From assembly GCF_001421765.1 (NCBI RefSeq), contig NZ_LMLA01000014.1, positions 81,688 to 145,687 of the forward strand: a DNA stretch of 64,000 nucleotides. The letters are read 5' to 3'. The DNA comes from Sphingomonas sp. Leaf32. Lineage in GTDB: Bacteria; Pseudomonadota; Alphaproteobacteria; Sphingomonadales; Sphingomonadaceae. Made by a program: the position numbers and the translations under genes. Under the pieces are notes generated by a model that was given only the letters and a program-made list of their open reading frames with translations, ran no database searches and was not told the DNA's origin. Positions 16,794 through 25,380 of the stretch are shown here, piece by piece (positions within the stretch are counted from its first letter, which is position 1; each line of letters opens with the position of its first letter).

Positions 16794-17498
16794 ATGGAAC
16801 GGTTGCCGTCGATGGTTGCATTCCGCCGGTCGATCCTGTTCCTGTCCCTGCTGGTGTCCGCCTGTGTCGGGGGCGAACGCCGCGACGCCCCGCCACCGCC
16901 GCGCCCAGTCGCACAGCGCCCGTCCGGCCCGGTGACGCTGCCGGGACCGACATCCCGCGACACCCAGCAATGCTTCGCCGATCTGTCCAGGGCGGAGGTG
17001 CGCTTCAGCCCCTTGCCCGACCGCGATTACGGGTCGGGCTGCGTCGTGCTGGGCGCGGTGCAGCTGCTCGACATCGGCGTGCCGGTCGCGGGGCTGAAGG
17101 CGATACGCTGTCCCGCCGCCCGCGCGCTGGTCGGCTGGGTCCGCTACGGGGTGGGTCCGGCGGCGCGGCAGATATTGGGCAGCGAGGTGGTGAAGATCGA
17201 CAGCTATGGCACCTATGTCTGTCGCGGCATCATCGGCGGCGGTCCGCGATCGGCCGGGCGGGTATCGGAACATGGCCTTGCCAATGCGATCGACATCGGC
17301 GGCTTCACGTTGGCCGATGGGCGGCGGATCGTGCTGGAGCGCGACTGGAACAGCGACGATCCGCAAATCCGCGAATTCCTGCGCGTCGTGCATCGTTCGG
17401 CCTGCAAGCGTTTCGTCACGACGCTCGGCCCCGATTATAATGCCGCGCACCGCAATCACTTCCATTTCGACATGGGCGGACGGCCGCTCTGTCGCTGA
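16794..17498 (+). CDS. Extensin-like domain lipoprotein
   Basis: 234 residues. The lipobox LVSAC places the lipidated cysteine at residue 24 and a proline-rich linker follows. The extensin-like C-terminal domain (about 60-234) has conserved cysteines (QQCFADL, SGCVVLG, IRCPAAR, YVCRG) and the zinc-binding-like pair SEHGLANAIDIGGF and AAHRNHFHFDMG. This family resembles LAS-type peptidoglycan peptidases (D-Ala-D-Ala metallopeptidases), so a role in cell-wall trimming is likely but unproven. A start at Met7 (16812) is also possible. Confidence 0.85.
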   Translation: MERLPSMVAFRRSILFLSLLVSACVGGERRDAPPPPRPVAQRPSGPVTLPGPTSRDTQQCFADLSRAEVRFSPLPDRDYGSGCVVLGAVQLLDIGVPVAGLKAIRCPAARALVGWVRYGVGPAARQILGSEVVKIDSYGTYVCRGIIGGGPRSAGRVSEHGLANAIDIGGFTLADGRRIVLERDWNSDDPQIREFLRVVHRSACKRFVTTLGPDYNAAHRNHFHFDMGGRPLCR

Positions 17499-17558
17499 TG
17501 TGCCGCTGACGCATCCCGCTTGCCGGTTTTCGCGGGCGTGCTTACAACCCTGTCACCT

Positions 17559-18422
17559 ATGACCGATACAAAAGTACCGTCCCGCGTGTTCCGTGGGGCC
17601 AAGCAGGAAGCCGAAGCGGCCCGCGCGCAGCTGTCGACCCCCCAGACCGAACACCCCGCCTATCGACTGGCGTTTCAGGACATGGAGTTCCTGTTGCGCG
17701 AGGATCTGCGGCCGGTGCGGTTCCAGCTCGAACTGCTCAAGCCCTCGCTGCTGCTCGACGAGGCGAACATCGCCTCGACCTTCGTCATCTATGGCTCGGC
17801 GCGCATTCCGGAACCGGAAAAGGCCGACATGCTGCTGGACCTGGCGCAGGACGACAGGTCGCGCGCCATCGCCGAGCGGATCGTCGCCAAGTCGCGTTAC
17901 TACGACGTGGCGCGCGAACTGGCGTTCAACGCCAGCCAGTTTCCCAATGACGTCAACGGCAAGCGCCACTTCGTCGTGTGTTCGGGCGGTGGCCCGTCGA
18001 TCATGGAAGCCGCCAATCGCGGTGCCAACGAAGCCGGTGCCGAATCGATCGGGCTGAACATCGTCCTGCCGCACGAACAGGCCCCCAACCCGTACGTCAC
18101 CCCGGCGCTGTCGATGCAGTTCCACTATTTCGCACTGCGCAAGATGCACTTCCTGCTGCGCGCCCGCGCGGTGGCGGTGTTCCCCGGCGGCTTCGGCACG
18201 TTCGACGAGAGCTTCGAACTGCTGACGCTGATCCAGACCGGCAAGATCGAACCGATCCCGGTGCTGTTCTACGGCCGGGAGTTCTGGGAACGGGTCGTCA
18301 ACTGGGACGCGCTGGTCGAAGAAGGCGTGATCTCGGAGCGCGACCTCGACCTCATCACCTTCGTCGAAACGGCGGAGGAAGGGTGGAACGTGGTCAAGAA
18401 GTTCTACGAGGATCGGAAGTAG
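17559..18422 (+). CDS. LOG-family (TIGR00730-like) Rossmann-fold nucleotide hydrolase
   Basis: 287 residues. The conserved core holds FVIYGSARIPEPEK near 73, VCSGGGPSIMEAANRGA near 140-156 and PGGFGTFDE near 207-215, the GG and PGGxGTxxE motifs that define LOG (lysine decarboxylase-like fold) proteins. Members cleave ribose 5'-monophosphate from nucleotides, releasing a free base. The N-terminal ~70 residues are an extension typical of the longer bacterial group. The methionine at 17559 begins a hydrophilic N-terminus; an upstream start would add a short hydrophobic stretch without homology. Confidence 0.9.
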   Translation: MTDTKVPSRVFRGAKQEAEAARAQLSTPQTEHPAYRLAFQDMEFLLREDLRPVRFQLELLKPSLLLDEANIASTFVIYGSARIPEPEKADMLLDLAQDDRSRAIAERIVAKSRYYDVARELAFNASQFPNDVNGKRHFVVCSGGGPSIMEAANRGANEAGAESIGLNIVLPHEQAPNPYVTPALSMQFHYFALRKMHFLLRARAVAVFPGGFGTFDESFELLTLIQTGKIEPIPVLFYGREFWERVVNWDALVEEGVISERDLDLITFVETAEEGWNVVKKFYEDRK

Positions 18423-18457
18423 GGCGCGGTCGCGGATAACCGCCCCTCGCCTCTTCC

Positions 18458-18556
18458 TTCGTCATCCCGGCGCAGGCCGGGATCCACCGTGCCGCTGGAC
18501 CCGAACCCTTCGGCGCTTATGGAACCTTGGATCCCGGCCTGCGCCGGGATGACGAA
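18458..18556. repeat. 99-bp palindromic element with 29-bp perfect arms
   Basis: Bases 18458-18486 are the exact reverse complement of 18528-18556, around a 41-base spacer. Each arm is itself a small hairpin (CCCGGC..GCCGGG). It separates the convergent LOG and lysS genes. Two further copies of the same layout occur at 45822-45919 and 57197-57280. Confidence 0.9.
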
Positions 18557-18590
18557 AGGCCTTGTGGCGGAGCCGTGAGGGATAGGACGA

Positions 18591-20159
18591 CTACCGCGCT
18601 AGCGCCTCGGCGATCAGCTTGCGGGTGTTCTCGATGCCGTAGAGCGCGATGAAGCTGCCCATGCGCGGTCCCTGGGGCGTGCCGAGCAGCGTTTCGTAGC
18701 ACGCCTTGAACCAGTCGCGCAGCGACTCGAACCCGGCGGTCTTGCCGATCTCGTACACCGCGTTCTGGATGTCCTCGGGCGTAGCATCCGCCGGCATCGC
18801 CGCCAGATCGTCGTCGAGCCGTTCCAGCGCGGCGCGTTCGATCTCGGTCGGCGCGCGGCGCACCGGCTTGTCGGCGACGTCGCGGACATAGGCCAGCGCA
18901 TGGTCGATCAGCGCATCGAGCGCCGGATAGCGCTCGGCGCAAGCATCCTCGACATAGTTGGCGAGATAGCCCCACACCTGCGGCTTGGTCGCCTCCCCCA
19001 TCACGCCGACGAGGTTGAGCAGCAGGCCGAAGGTGACCGGCAGCGTCTCGGCCGGGGGCGGGCCGCCATGGATATGGTGGACCGGATTGCCCAGCTTCTG
19101 CTCGATCGGCTGGGCGGCATAATTGCCGCGGAACTGCCAATATTCGTCGATCGCCCGTGGGATCACGCCCAGATGCAGCTGCTTGGCCTTTTTCGGTTCG
19201 CGATAGGCGTAGAAGGCCACGCTTTCGGGCGGGCCATAGGTCAGCCATTGTTCGAGGCTGAGGCCATTGCCCTTCGACTTCGAAATCTTCTGCCCATGTT
19301 CGTCGAGGAACATTTCGTAGTTGAACCCCTCGGGCGGACGCGCACCCAGCACGCGGGCGATCTTCGACGATTGGGTCACCGAATCGATCAGGTCCTTGCC
19401 CGCCATCTCGTAATCGACGCCGAGCGCCACCCAGCGCATCGCCCAGTCGACCTTCCATTGCAGCTTCGCGCCGCCCGACAGGACCGACTGTTCGACGCGG
19501 GTATCGCCGTCCATGAACGCAACCATGCCGGTATCGGCATCCAACACCTCGACCGGCACCTGCAACACGATGCCGCTGGTCGGCGAGATCGGCAGCACCG
19601 GCGAATAGGTCGCGCGGCGTTCGGCGCCCAGCGTCGGCAGCATGATGTCGAGGATCGCCTGATAGTGGCGCAGCACGCCCTTCAGCGCCTCGTCGAACGC
19701 GCCGCCGCGATAATAGTCGGTCGACGACGCGAATTCGTACTCGAAGCCATACTGGTCGAGGAAGCTGCGCAGCCGGGCATTGTTGTGCGCGGCAAAGCTT
19801 GGATGGGTACCGAACGGATCGGGGATCTCGCTCAGCGGCTTGCCGAGATGTTCGCGCAGCATATCGCCGTTCGGCACATTGTCCGGCACCTTGCGCAGGC
19901 CGTCCATATCATCCGAAAAGGCGACCAGCCGGGTCGGCTGATCCGACAATTCCATGAACGCCTTGCGCACCATCGTCGTGCGCAAAACCTCGTTGAACGT
20001 GCCGATATGCGGCAGGCCCGAGGGGCCATAGCCGGTTTCGAACAGGATCGGCGCGCCACCCGGCTTGCCGTCCGGATAGCGCTTCAACAGCTTGCGCGCC
20101 TCCTCATAGGGCCAAGCCTTTGAAACCATTGCTGCATTGCGGAGTTCTGCGTCGATCAT
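18591..20159 (-). CDS. lysS: Lysyl-tRNA synthetase, class I
   Basis: 522 residues. Class I architecture is visible: the HIGH-type motif is PHIGTFNE (residues 50-57) and the KMSKS-type motif is KISKSKG near 290. This is the archaeal-type LysRS that replaces the class II enzyme in many alphaproteobacteria. It charges tRNA-Lys in the cytosol. The ATG chosen lies just ahead of the conserved AWPYEEARKLLKRY; a longer frame would overlap the promoter region shared with the divergent bestrophin gene 82 bp away. Confidence 0.95.
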   Translation of the reverse strand: MIDAELRNAAMVSKAWPYEEARKLLKRYPDGKPGGAPILFETGYGPSGLPHIGTFNEVLRTTMVRKAFMELSDQPTRLVAFSDDMDGLRKVPDNVPNGDMLREHLGKPLSEIPDPFGTHPSFAAHNNARLRSFLDQYGFEYEFASSTDYYRGGAFDEALKGVLRHYQAILDIMLPTLGAERRATYSPVLPISPTSGIVLQVPVEVLDADTGMVAFMDGDTRVEQSVLSGGAKLQWKVDWAMRWVALGVDYEMAGKDLIDSVTQSSKIARVLGARPPEGFNYEMFLDEHGQKISKSKGNGLSLEQWLTYGPPESVAFYAYREPKKAKQLHLGVIPRAIDEYWQFRGNYAAQPIEQKLGNPVHHIHGGPPPAETLPVTFGLLLNLVGVMGEATKPQVWGYLANYVEDACAERYPALDALIDHALAYVRDVADKPVRRAPTEIERAALERLDDDLAAMPADATPEDIQNAVYEIGKTAGFESLRDWFKACYETLLGTPQGPRMGSFIALYGIENTRKLIAEALAR

Positions 20160-20241
20160 CCGCCCCAGATACGCGGTCGGTCGCAATATTTCCACCTGTT
20201 GCGACGCAACCTTGTGCGATGTCCAGGCGTAGCGTCGGACG

Positions 20242-21135
20242 ATGATCGTATCCGACGCCCCCCGCCTGTCCCGTATCGTCGCCGAAGTCTGGAAGCCGGC
20301 ACTGGCCCTGTTCATCTGGGACGTGATCGTCACGATCGTCTACTTCGTGCTGCCGTTCAAGGCGCCTTCCCTGCCGTTGACCCTGTTCGGTTCGGCGCTG
20401 GCACTGTTCCTCGGCTTTCGCGTGAACTCTGCCTATGCGCGCTGGTGGGAAGGGCGATCGCTTTGGGGCCTGATGATAAACGCCTCGCGCAACCTGGCGC
20501 GTGGTGCCATTTCCTTCATCGGTCCCGAGGACGAGGGGCAGAAGCGCGACCTGAAGCGGTCGATCGTGTTGCGTCACATCGCCTATGTAAACGCCCTGCG
20601 CTGCCAGCTGCGCCGGCTCGATTCGAAGGACGACGTCCACCGCTTCCTGTCACGCGACGAGGCGGGGGAGCCGCTGGGGCGGACCAACGTCGCCAACGGC
20701 CTGCTCGACGGAACCGGCGCGCGTATCGCCCAGGCGCAGCGGCGTGGATGGATCGACAGCATCCAGCAGACCAGCCTCGAAGGCGTGCTGATCGACATCG
20801 CCAATGCGCAGGGCGGCATGGAGCGGATCAAGAACACGCCGCTGCCGGTACAGTATCGGTTCCTGCCGTTGCTGTTCACGCGCCTGTTCTGCGTCGTCCT
20901 GCCGATCGGGCTGGTCGAGACGTTGGGCATCGCCACGCCGCTTGGCTCGGGGTTGGCGGGGTTGATGTTCCTCGCGGTGTTGCAGATCGGCGAGGACCTG
21001 GCCGACCCATTCGCGAACACGGTGCACGACCTGCCGCTGACCGGGATGTGCCGGACGATCGAGATCGACCTGTTGCAGGCGATCGGCGATCCCGCGCCCG
21101 AACCGCTGAAGCCGGTCAAGGGCGTGTTGTGGTGA
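20242..21135 (+). CDS. Bestrophin-like chloride channel family protein (UPF0187)
   Basis: 297 residues with four hydrophobic segments, two near the N-terminus (about 17-40 and 45-62) and two in the second half (about 210-250). The family pattern FRVNSAYARWWEGRSLWG is present near 58-75, as are LFTRLFCVVLPIGL and IGEDLADPFANTVHDLPL near the end. Bacterial members form pentameric ion channels in the inner membrane. It is divergent from lysS and followed after 114 bp by the SOS-box promoter of the helicase gene. Confidence 0.9.
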   Translation: MIVSDAPRLSRIVAEVWKPALALFIWDVIVTIVYFVLPFKAPSLPLTLFGSALALFLGFRVNSAYARWWEGRSLWGLMINASRNLARGAISFIGPEDEGQKRDLKRSIVLRHIAYVNALRCQLRRLDSKDDVHRFLSRDEAGEPLGRTNVANGLLDGTGARIAQAQRRGWIDSIQQTSLEGVLIDIANAQGGMERIKNTPLPVQYRFLPLLFTRLFCVVLPIGLVETLGIATPLGSGLAGLMFLAVLQIGEDLADPFANTVHDLPLTGMCRTIEIDLLQAIGDPAPEPLKPVKGVLW

Positions 21136-21207
21136 AGAAACGGCCGGGCGGCTGAACGCGCGAAGATTGCGACCCTGACATCCTCCCGGCACGGGGAAGA
21201 TGTTTGC

Positions 21208-21222
21208 GTTCCACTTCCGTTC
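21208..21222 (+). promoter_or_regulatory. SOS box (LexA site) of the alphaproteobacterial type
   Basis: A perfect direct repeat GTTC-N7-GTTC begins 42 bases before the helicase ATG. This is the established LexA-binding consensus in alphaproteobacteria. A possible minus-10 (CGCTAAG) lies just downstream, so LexA bound here would block RNA polymerase. Confidence 0.75.
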
Positions 21223-21249
21223 CTGACGCCCCCGCGCTAAGACAGGCCG

Positions 21250-23952
21250 ATGCTCCCCTATCCCGCTCTCCACGCCAGCCATTCGGGTGTCTGGATCGCG
21301 ACGGCCGACGGCACGCGCGAGATCAGTCGGGGGGAGGCGATTTCGCTGGTGGCCGACACGCCGACGATCGTCCTCAACGCGCCGCTGATCGGGCAGCGGC
21401 TGGGCTATGCCGAGCTGTCGGGGCTGGACCTGCTGGAGCTGTTCGCCTTCGTCCATCCCGCGCATTTCGCGGTGCCGACGCCCAAGGGGATCGCCCAGGC
21501 GCTCGACCTGCCGTTGCCGGGCGAGGAGGCTGGCATCGCCGACCTCCTGCGGCGGGCGGCGGCGGCGCTGATCGCGACCGCCTCCGCGCCATGGCGCGAA
21601 CAGGAAGGGGCATGGACCGCCGCGCAGTCGCTGTTCCGGTTGCGCTGGCCATGGGCACCGGCGCTGGGACAGGTGTTGCCCAAGCCGGAGACTGCCGAGC
21701 GCTGGCTGTTCAGCAAGCTGCCCGAATGGGACGAAGTGCCGCCCCGCGCCCATCCGCGCACCGTCACGCTCGCTCCCGATGCGGTGGCCGAGCGGCTGGC
21801 GACGCTGACCGGCAGCGCGGCGGAGGCACGGCCGGGACAGCGCGCCTTTGCCGCTGCGGCGACGGAAGCCTTTGCCCCCCGCGCGGCGCGCGACACGCCG
21901 AACCTGGTACTGGCGGAGGCCGGGACCGGCATCGGCAAGACGCTCGGCTATCTGGCGCCCACCTCGCTATGGGCGCAAGCTGCCGATGGCGCGGTGTGGG
22001 TATCGACTTTCACCAAGGCGCTGCAACGCCAGCTCGCGCAGGAAAGCACACGGGTGTTCCCCGATCCGGCCGAACGCCGGGCGAAGGTGGTGACGCGCAA
22101 GGGGCGCGAGAATTACCTGTGCCTGCTGAACCTGGAGGACGCGTTGCAGGGCGGGTTTCAGGGGCGGGCGGCGGTGCTGGCGCAGTTGGTGGCGCGCTGG
22201 GCGGCGTACAGCGCCGATGGCGACATGGTCGGCGGCGACCTGCCCGGATGGCTGCCGACACTGTTCCGCCGCAACGGATCGACCGCGCTGACCGATCGGC
22301 GCGGCGAGTGCATCTATGCCGGCTGCCCGCATTACCGCAAATGCTTCATCGAGCGGGCGGCACGGGCGTCGGCACAGGCCGATATCGTCATCGCCAACCA
22401 CGCGCTGGTGATGGTCAACGCCGCGCGGGGGCGGGAGACCGGCACGCGGCCGACCCGCTATGTCTTCGACGAAGGCCATCATCTGTTCGAAGCGGCCGAT
22501 GCGATGTTCTCCGCCGCGCTGACCGGCATGGAGGCGATCGAGATCCGCCGCTGGGTGCTGGGTCCGGAGGGCGGCGGGCGCGGGCGGCGACGGGGTCTCG
22601 CCGCGCGGCTGTCCGACGTCGCCAGCTATGACGCGGCGGGCGGAGAGGCGGTGGCCGCCGCCGTCGACGCCGCCCGCGCGTTGCCGGCCGAAGGCTGGCT
22701 GGCGCGGATACAGGAGGGCAATCCGTTCGGCCCGGTCGAGGAACTGCTCGCCTGTGTCCGCGGCGCGGTGTTCGCCCGCGCCAAGGATGGCGAAGCGGGC
22801 TATGGCCTGGAAACCGAACTGAGCGAACCGCCGCCCGAACTGGTCGACGCGGCCGGCCCCGCCGCGCAGGCGCTCGACGCCTTGCTGCGTCCGCTGATCG
22901 CGCTGGGCAAGCGGCTGGAGGCGGTGCTGACCGAGGGGCCGGACTGGATGGACGGCCCGGCGCGGGCGCGGATCGAGGGGGCGATCGCTTCGCTCGGCTG
23001 GCGGGCGGAGACGGTCGCGGCCTGGGGCCGGCTGCTGGCGCGGATCGGCGGGCCGGTCGATCCCGATTTCGTCGACTGGATGACGGTCGACCGAGTCGAG
23101 GGGCGCGAATATGACATGGGGCTGCATCGCCACTGGCTCGACCCCAGCCGCCCCTTTGCCGAAACCGTGCTGAAACCAGCGCATGGCGTGCTGGTGACGT
23201 CGGCGACGCTGCGCGCGGGTGGCGACTGGACGCAAGCGGACGCCCGGGTCGGTGCGCCCCACCTACTGCGTCAGCCGACCCATTTCGAGGCGATCAGCCC
23301 GTTCGCGTACGCGCAGCAGGCCGAGGTGCTAATCGTCACCGATGTGAAGAAGGGCGATCTGCCCGCGCTCGCCAATGCCTATGGCCGGCTGATCGTCGCC
23401 GCCGGTGGCGGCACGCTCGGCCTGTTCACCGCGATCCGGCGGCTGCGCGGTGTCCATGCGCGGATCGCGGACCGGTTGGCGCGCGACGGGCTGCCGCTCT
23501 ACGCCCAGCATGTCGACCCGATCGATACCGGCACGCTGGTCGACATTTTCCGCGACGATCCGCGCGCCTCGCTGATTGGCACCGATGCGCTGCGCGACGG
23601 GGTCGACGTGCCCGGCCATTCGTTGCGCATGGTGGTGATGGAGGGGGTGCCATGGGTGAAGCCCGGCGTCCTCCACGCCGCGCGGCGGCTGGCCGGCGGA
23701 GGCAGTGCCTATGACGACCGGATGGTCCGCGCGCGCCTCGCGCAGGCGTTCGGGCGGCTGATCCGGCGGGCCGACGATCGCGGGCTGTTCGTGCTGCTGT
23801 CCGCCGCCATGCCGTCGCGTCTGCTGGGTGCCTTTCCCGAAGGCACGCCGATCCTGCGCTGCACGCTGGACGAAGCGGTGGCGCGCGCTCTTTCCTTGGG
23901 GACCGAAGTCGGGCATGGGGCGCAGGCCCTGCCGATGGAGCCGCCCCTATGA
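21250..23952 (+). CDS. dinG: ATP-dependent DNA helicase, DinG/XPD family
   Basis: 900 residues. Superfamily 2 motifs: Walker A AGTGIGKT near 224-231, DEGH in FDEGHHLF near 407, and later VLVTSATL, GVDVPGHSLRMVV and QAFGRLIRR. Four cysteines (Cys291, Cys354, Cys359, Cys365) are placed as in the iron-sulfur cluster domain of XPD/DinG helicases. The first ~200 residues are a sphingomonad-type extension without a motif I recognise. These helicases unwind 5'-tailed DNA, R-loops and G-quadruplexes. The SOS box upstream indicates DNA-damage control. The stop overlaps the next gene by 4 bases. Confidence 0.92.
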   Translation: MLPYPALHASHSGVWIATADGTREISRGEAISLVADTPTIVLNAPLIGQRLGYAELSGLDLLELFAFVHPAHFAVPTPKGIAQALDLPLPGEEAGIADLLRRAAAALIATASAPWREQEGAWTAAQSLFRLRWPWAPALGQVLPKPETAERWLFSKLPEWDEVPPRAHPRTVTLAPDAVAERLATLTGSAAEARPGQRAFAAAATEAFAPRAARDTPNLVLAEAGTGIGKTLGYLAPTSLWAQAADGAVWVSTFTKALQRQLAQESTRVFPDPAERRAKVVTRKGRENYLCLLNLEDALQGGFQGRAAVLAQLVARWAAYSADGDMVGGDLPGWLPTLFRRNGSTALTDRRGECIYAGCPHYRKCFIERAARASAQADIVIANHALVMVNAARGRETGTRPTRYVFDEGHHLFEAADAMFSAALTGMEAIEIRRWVLGPEGGGRGRRRGLAARLSDVASYDAAGGEAVAAAVDAARALPAEGWLARIQEGNPFGPVEELLACVRGAVFARAKDGEAGYGLETELSEPPPELVDAAGPAAQALDALLRPLIALGKRLEAVLTEGPDWMDGPARARIEGAIASLGWRAETVAAWGRLLARIGGPVDPDFVDWMTVDRVEGREYDMGLHRHWLDPSRPFAETVLKPAHGVLVTSATLRAGGDWTQADARVGAPHLLRQPTHFEAISPFAYAQQAEVLIVTDVKKGDLPALANAYGRLIVAAGGGTLGLFTAIRRLRGVHARIADRLARDGLPLYAQHVDPIDTGTLVDIFRDDPRASLIGTDALRDGVDVPGHSLRMVVMEGVPWVKPGVLHAARRLAGGGSAYDDRMVRARLAQAFGRLIRRADDRGLFVLLSAAMPSRLLGAFPEGTPILRCTLDEAVARALSLGTEVGHGAQALPMEPPL

Positions 23953-24482
23953 AGACGCTGACGCTGCTGCGCCATGCCAAGTCGGGCTGGGACGATCCGG
24001 CGCTCAGCGACTACGAACGGCCCCTGAACGCCAAGGGCGCACGCGCCGCGACCGCAATGGGCGCCCATGTGCGACAGGCTGGCCTCACGTTCGACACGGT
24101 GGTCGCCAGTTCGGCCAAGCGCGTGGTCGAGACGCTCGAGCATTTCCGCCGCGGCTATGGCACGCTGCCTGACGCGGGGCACGACCGTATGCTCTACCTC
24201 GCCTCTGCGGCCACGATGCTCGACGTCATCCGCGCGCTGCCCGCCGATGCGGACCGCGCGCTGCTGGTCGGGCATAATCCGGGGCTGGAGGATCTGGTGC
24301 TGCTGCTGTCGGCGGAGAGCAATCCGCTGCGTGGTGCGGTCGAGGAGAAGTTCCCGACCGCCAGCGTCGCGGTGCTGGAACTCGTCGGCGACTGGGCAAG
24401 CGCGGGCGATGGCTGCGGCCATCTGACCAGCTTCGTGCGCCCGCGCGATCTCGACCCGTCGCTGGGGCCTAACCACGAATAG
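23949..24482 (+). CDS. SixA-like histidine phosphatase
   Basis: 177 residues. The catalytic RHA motif of the phosphoglycerate mutase superfamily is at residues 8-10 (LLRHAKSGWDD), with SSAKRVVETLE and VGHNPGLEDLV supplying the second histidine. The group includes SixA, which removes phosphate from phosphohistidine signalling proteins. The gene starts within the stop codon of the SOS-controlled helicase (ATGA), so it is probably induced with it. Its target is unknown. The 239 bp after it, before the SRPBCC gene, hold no feature I can support. Confidence 0.88.
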   Translation: MKTLTLLRHAKSGWDDPALSDYERPLNAKGARAATAMGAHVRQAGLTFDTVVASSAKRVVETLEHFRRGYGTLPDAGHDRMLYLASAATMLDVIRALPADADRALLVGHNPGLEDLVLLLSAESNPLRGAVEEKFPTASVAVLELVGDWASAGDGCGHLTSFVRPRDLDPSLGPNHE

Positions 24483-24721
24483 GATCGGACGGCGACGGTC
24501 GTTCTCACGCCCCTGCGGATTGCCGTAACAACGCCCGCGAACCGGTCGCAATCCCTGCAAACGCGCCTCGGCAGCTTCATTGCGACGTTCCCGATATGCC
24601 ATGTCCGCTTGAGAGTATCGGGAAAATGCCACCGGGACCAGAATTCGGGAAGCCATCGAAACTCGACTTGAGACTATGGCTGGGTTTATCGGATTCCGAT
24701 TACGGGTCCCAAGCGGGAATG

Positions 24722-25282
24722 TCAGTTCTGCTTAGTGGAAGCTATATCGGCCTTCTCGGAGATGCGTTTAAGGTCTGACAACCACTTCGCGTTCGTCGTT
24801 TGCAGATCAGACGATGAATAGAAAAGTGAGGATGGAAAGCCTGTCATGGTTTCGATCGTCCGCACCGATGTCTTGTTTGGGCCGAGCGGCTCGATCATCC
24901 AAACATGGATCGCCGTCAGTCCCATGGCATGACCAGTCCAGGCAATTCGTTTTTGTCCGTAAACCGCCGCGATCTGCGATTTGATACCAGTGCCATCAAC
25001 AGTCCATGTGAAGGGCGTACCTGCAGCAAGCGCCCCGCCTAAATGACTGGCGCTCACTTCTGGCCGCCAAGACGACCAACGATCTATATCGGTAATAAAT
25101 TTCCAGACCGTATGAGACGGTGCAGATACTATGATCGATCCTTCCGATCTTATAGGCGCGTGTTCATCAACCCGATAAGTGGCTGCTCTTGCCGTCGCGT
25201 CTTGTTCAGACACGCCACAGCCGCTCACCCCTACTGCGAGGAACAAGAGCGCAGAAAGCCGCCCAGCGATGTTCATGGTCAA
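24722..25282 (-). CDS. SRPBCC-family lipoprotein, possibly acquired
   Basis: 186 residues. The signal sequence ends in the lipobox GVSGC (lipidated Cys22). A START/polyketide-cyclase-like SRPBCC domain follows (about 48-180), with IIVSAPSHTVWKFITDIDRWSSWRPEV typical of ligand-binding members. Such domains bind hydrophobic molecules, and here the protein would face the periplasm. The codon use and base composition of the gene and its flanks are clearly richer in A and T than the neighbours, which suggests horizontal transfer. Start at Met1 or Met3. Confidence 0.82.
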   Translation of the reverse strand: MTMNIAGRLSALLFLAVGVSGCGVSEQDATARAATYRVDEHAPIRSEGSIIVSAPSHTVWKFITDIDRWSSWRPEVSASHLGGALAAGTPFTWTVDGTGIKSQIAAVYGQKRIAWTGHAMGLTAIHVWMIEPLGPNKTSVRTIETMTGFPSSLFYSSSDLQTTNAKWLSDLKRISEKADIASTKQN

Positions 25283-25380
25283 TCATCTCGGACTGTTGGC
25301 GGTATAGCGCGTCATACGTTTTCGCCCTGCGCCGGTCCATTCCCGATCCTCGATCCCTTTGGGGAAACCGCCCCCCCCAA

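Noticed and set aside
24596..24778. 60-codon frame downstream of the SixA gene
   Set aside because: It overlaps the end of the SRPBCC lipoprotein gene, has no ribosome site and no recognisable sequence.
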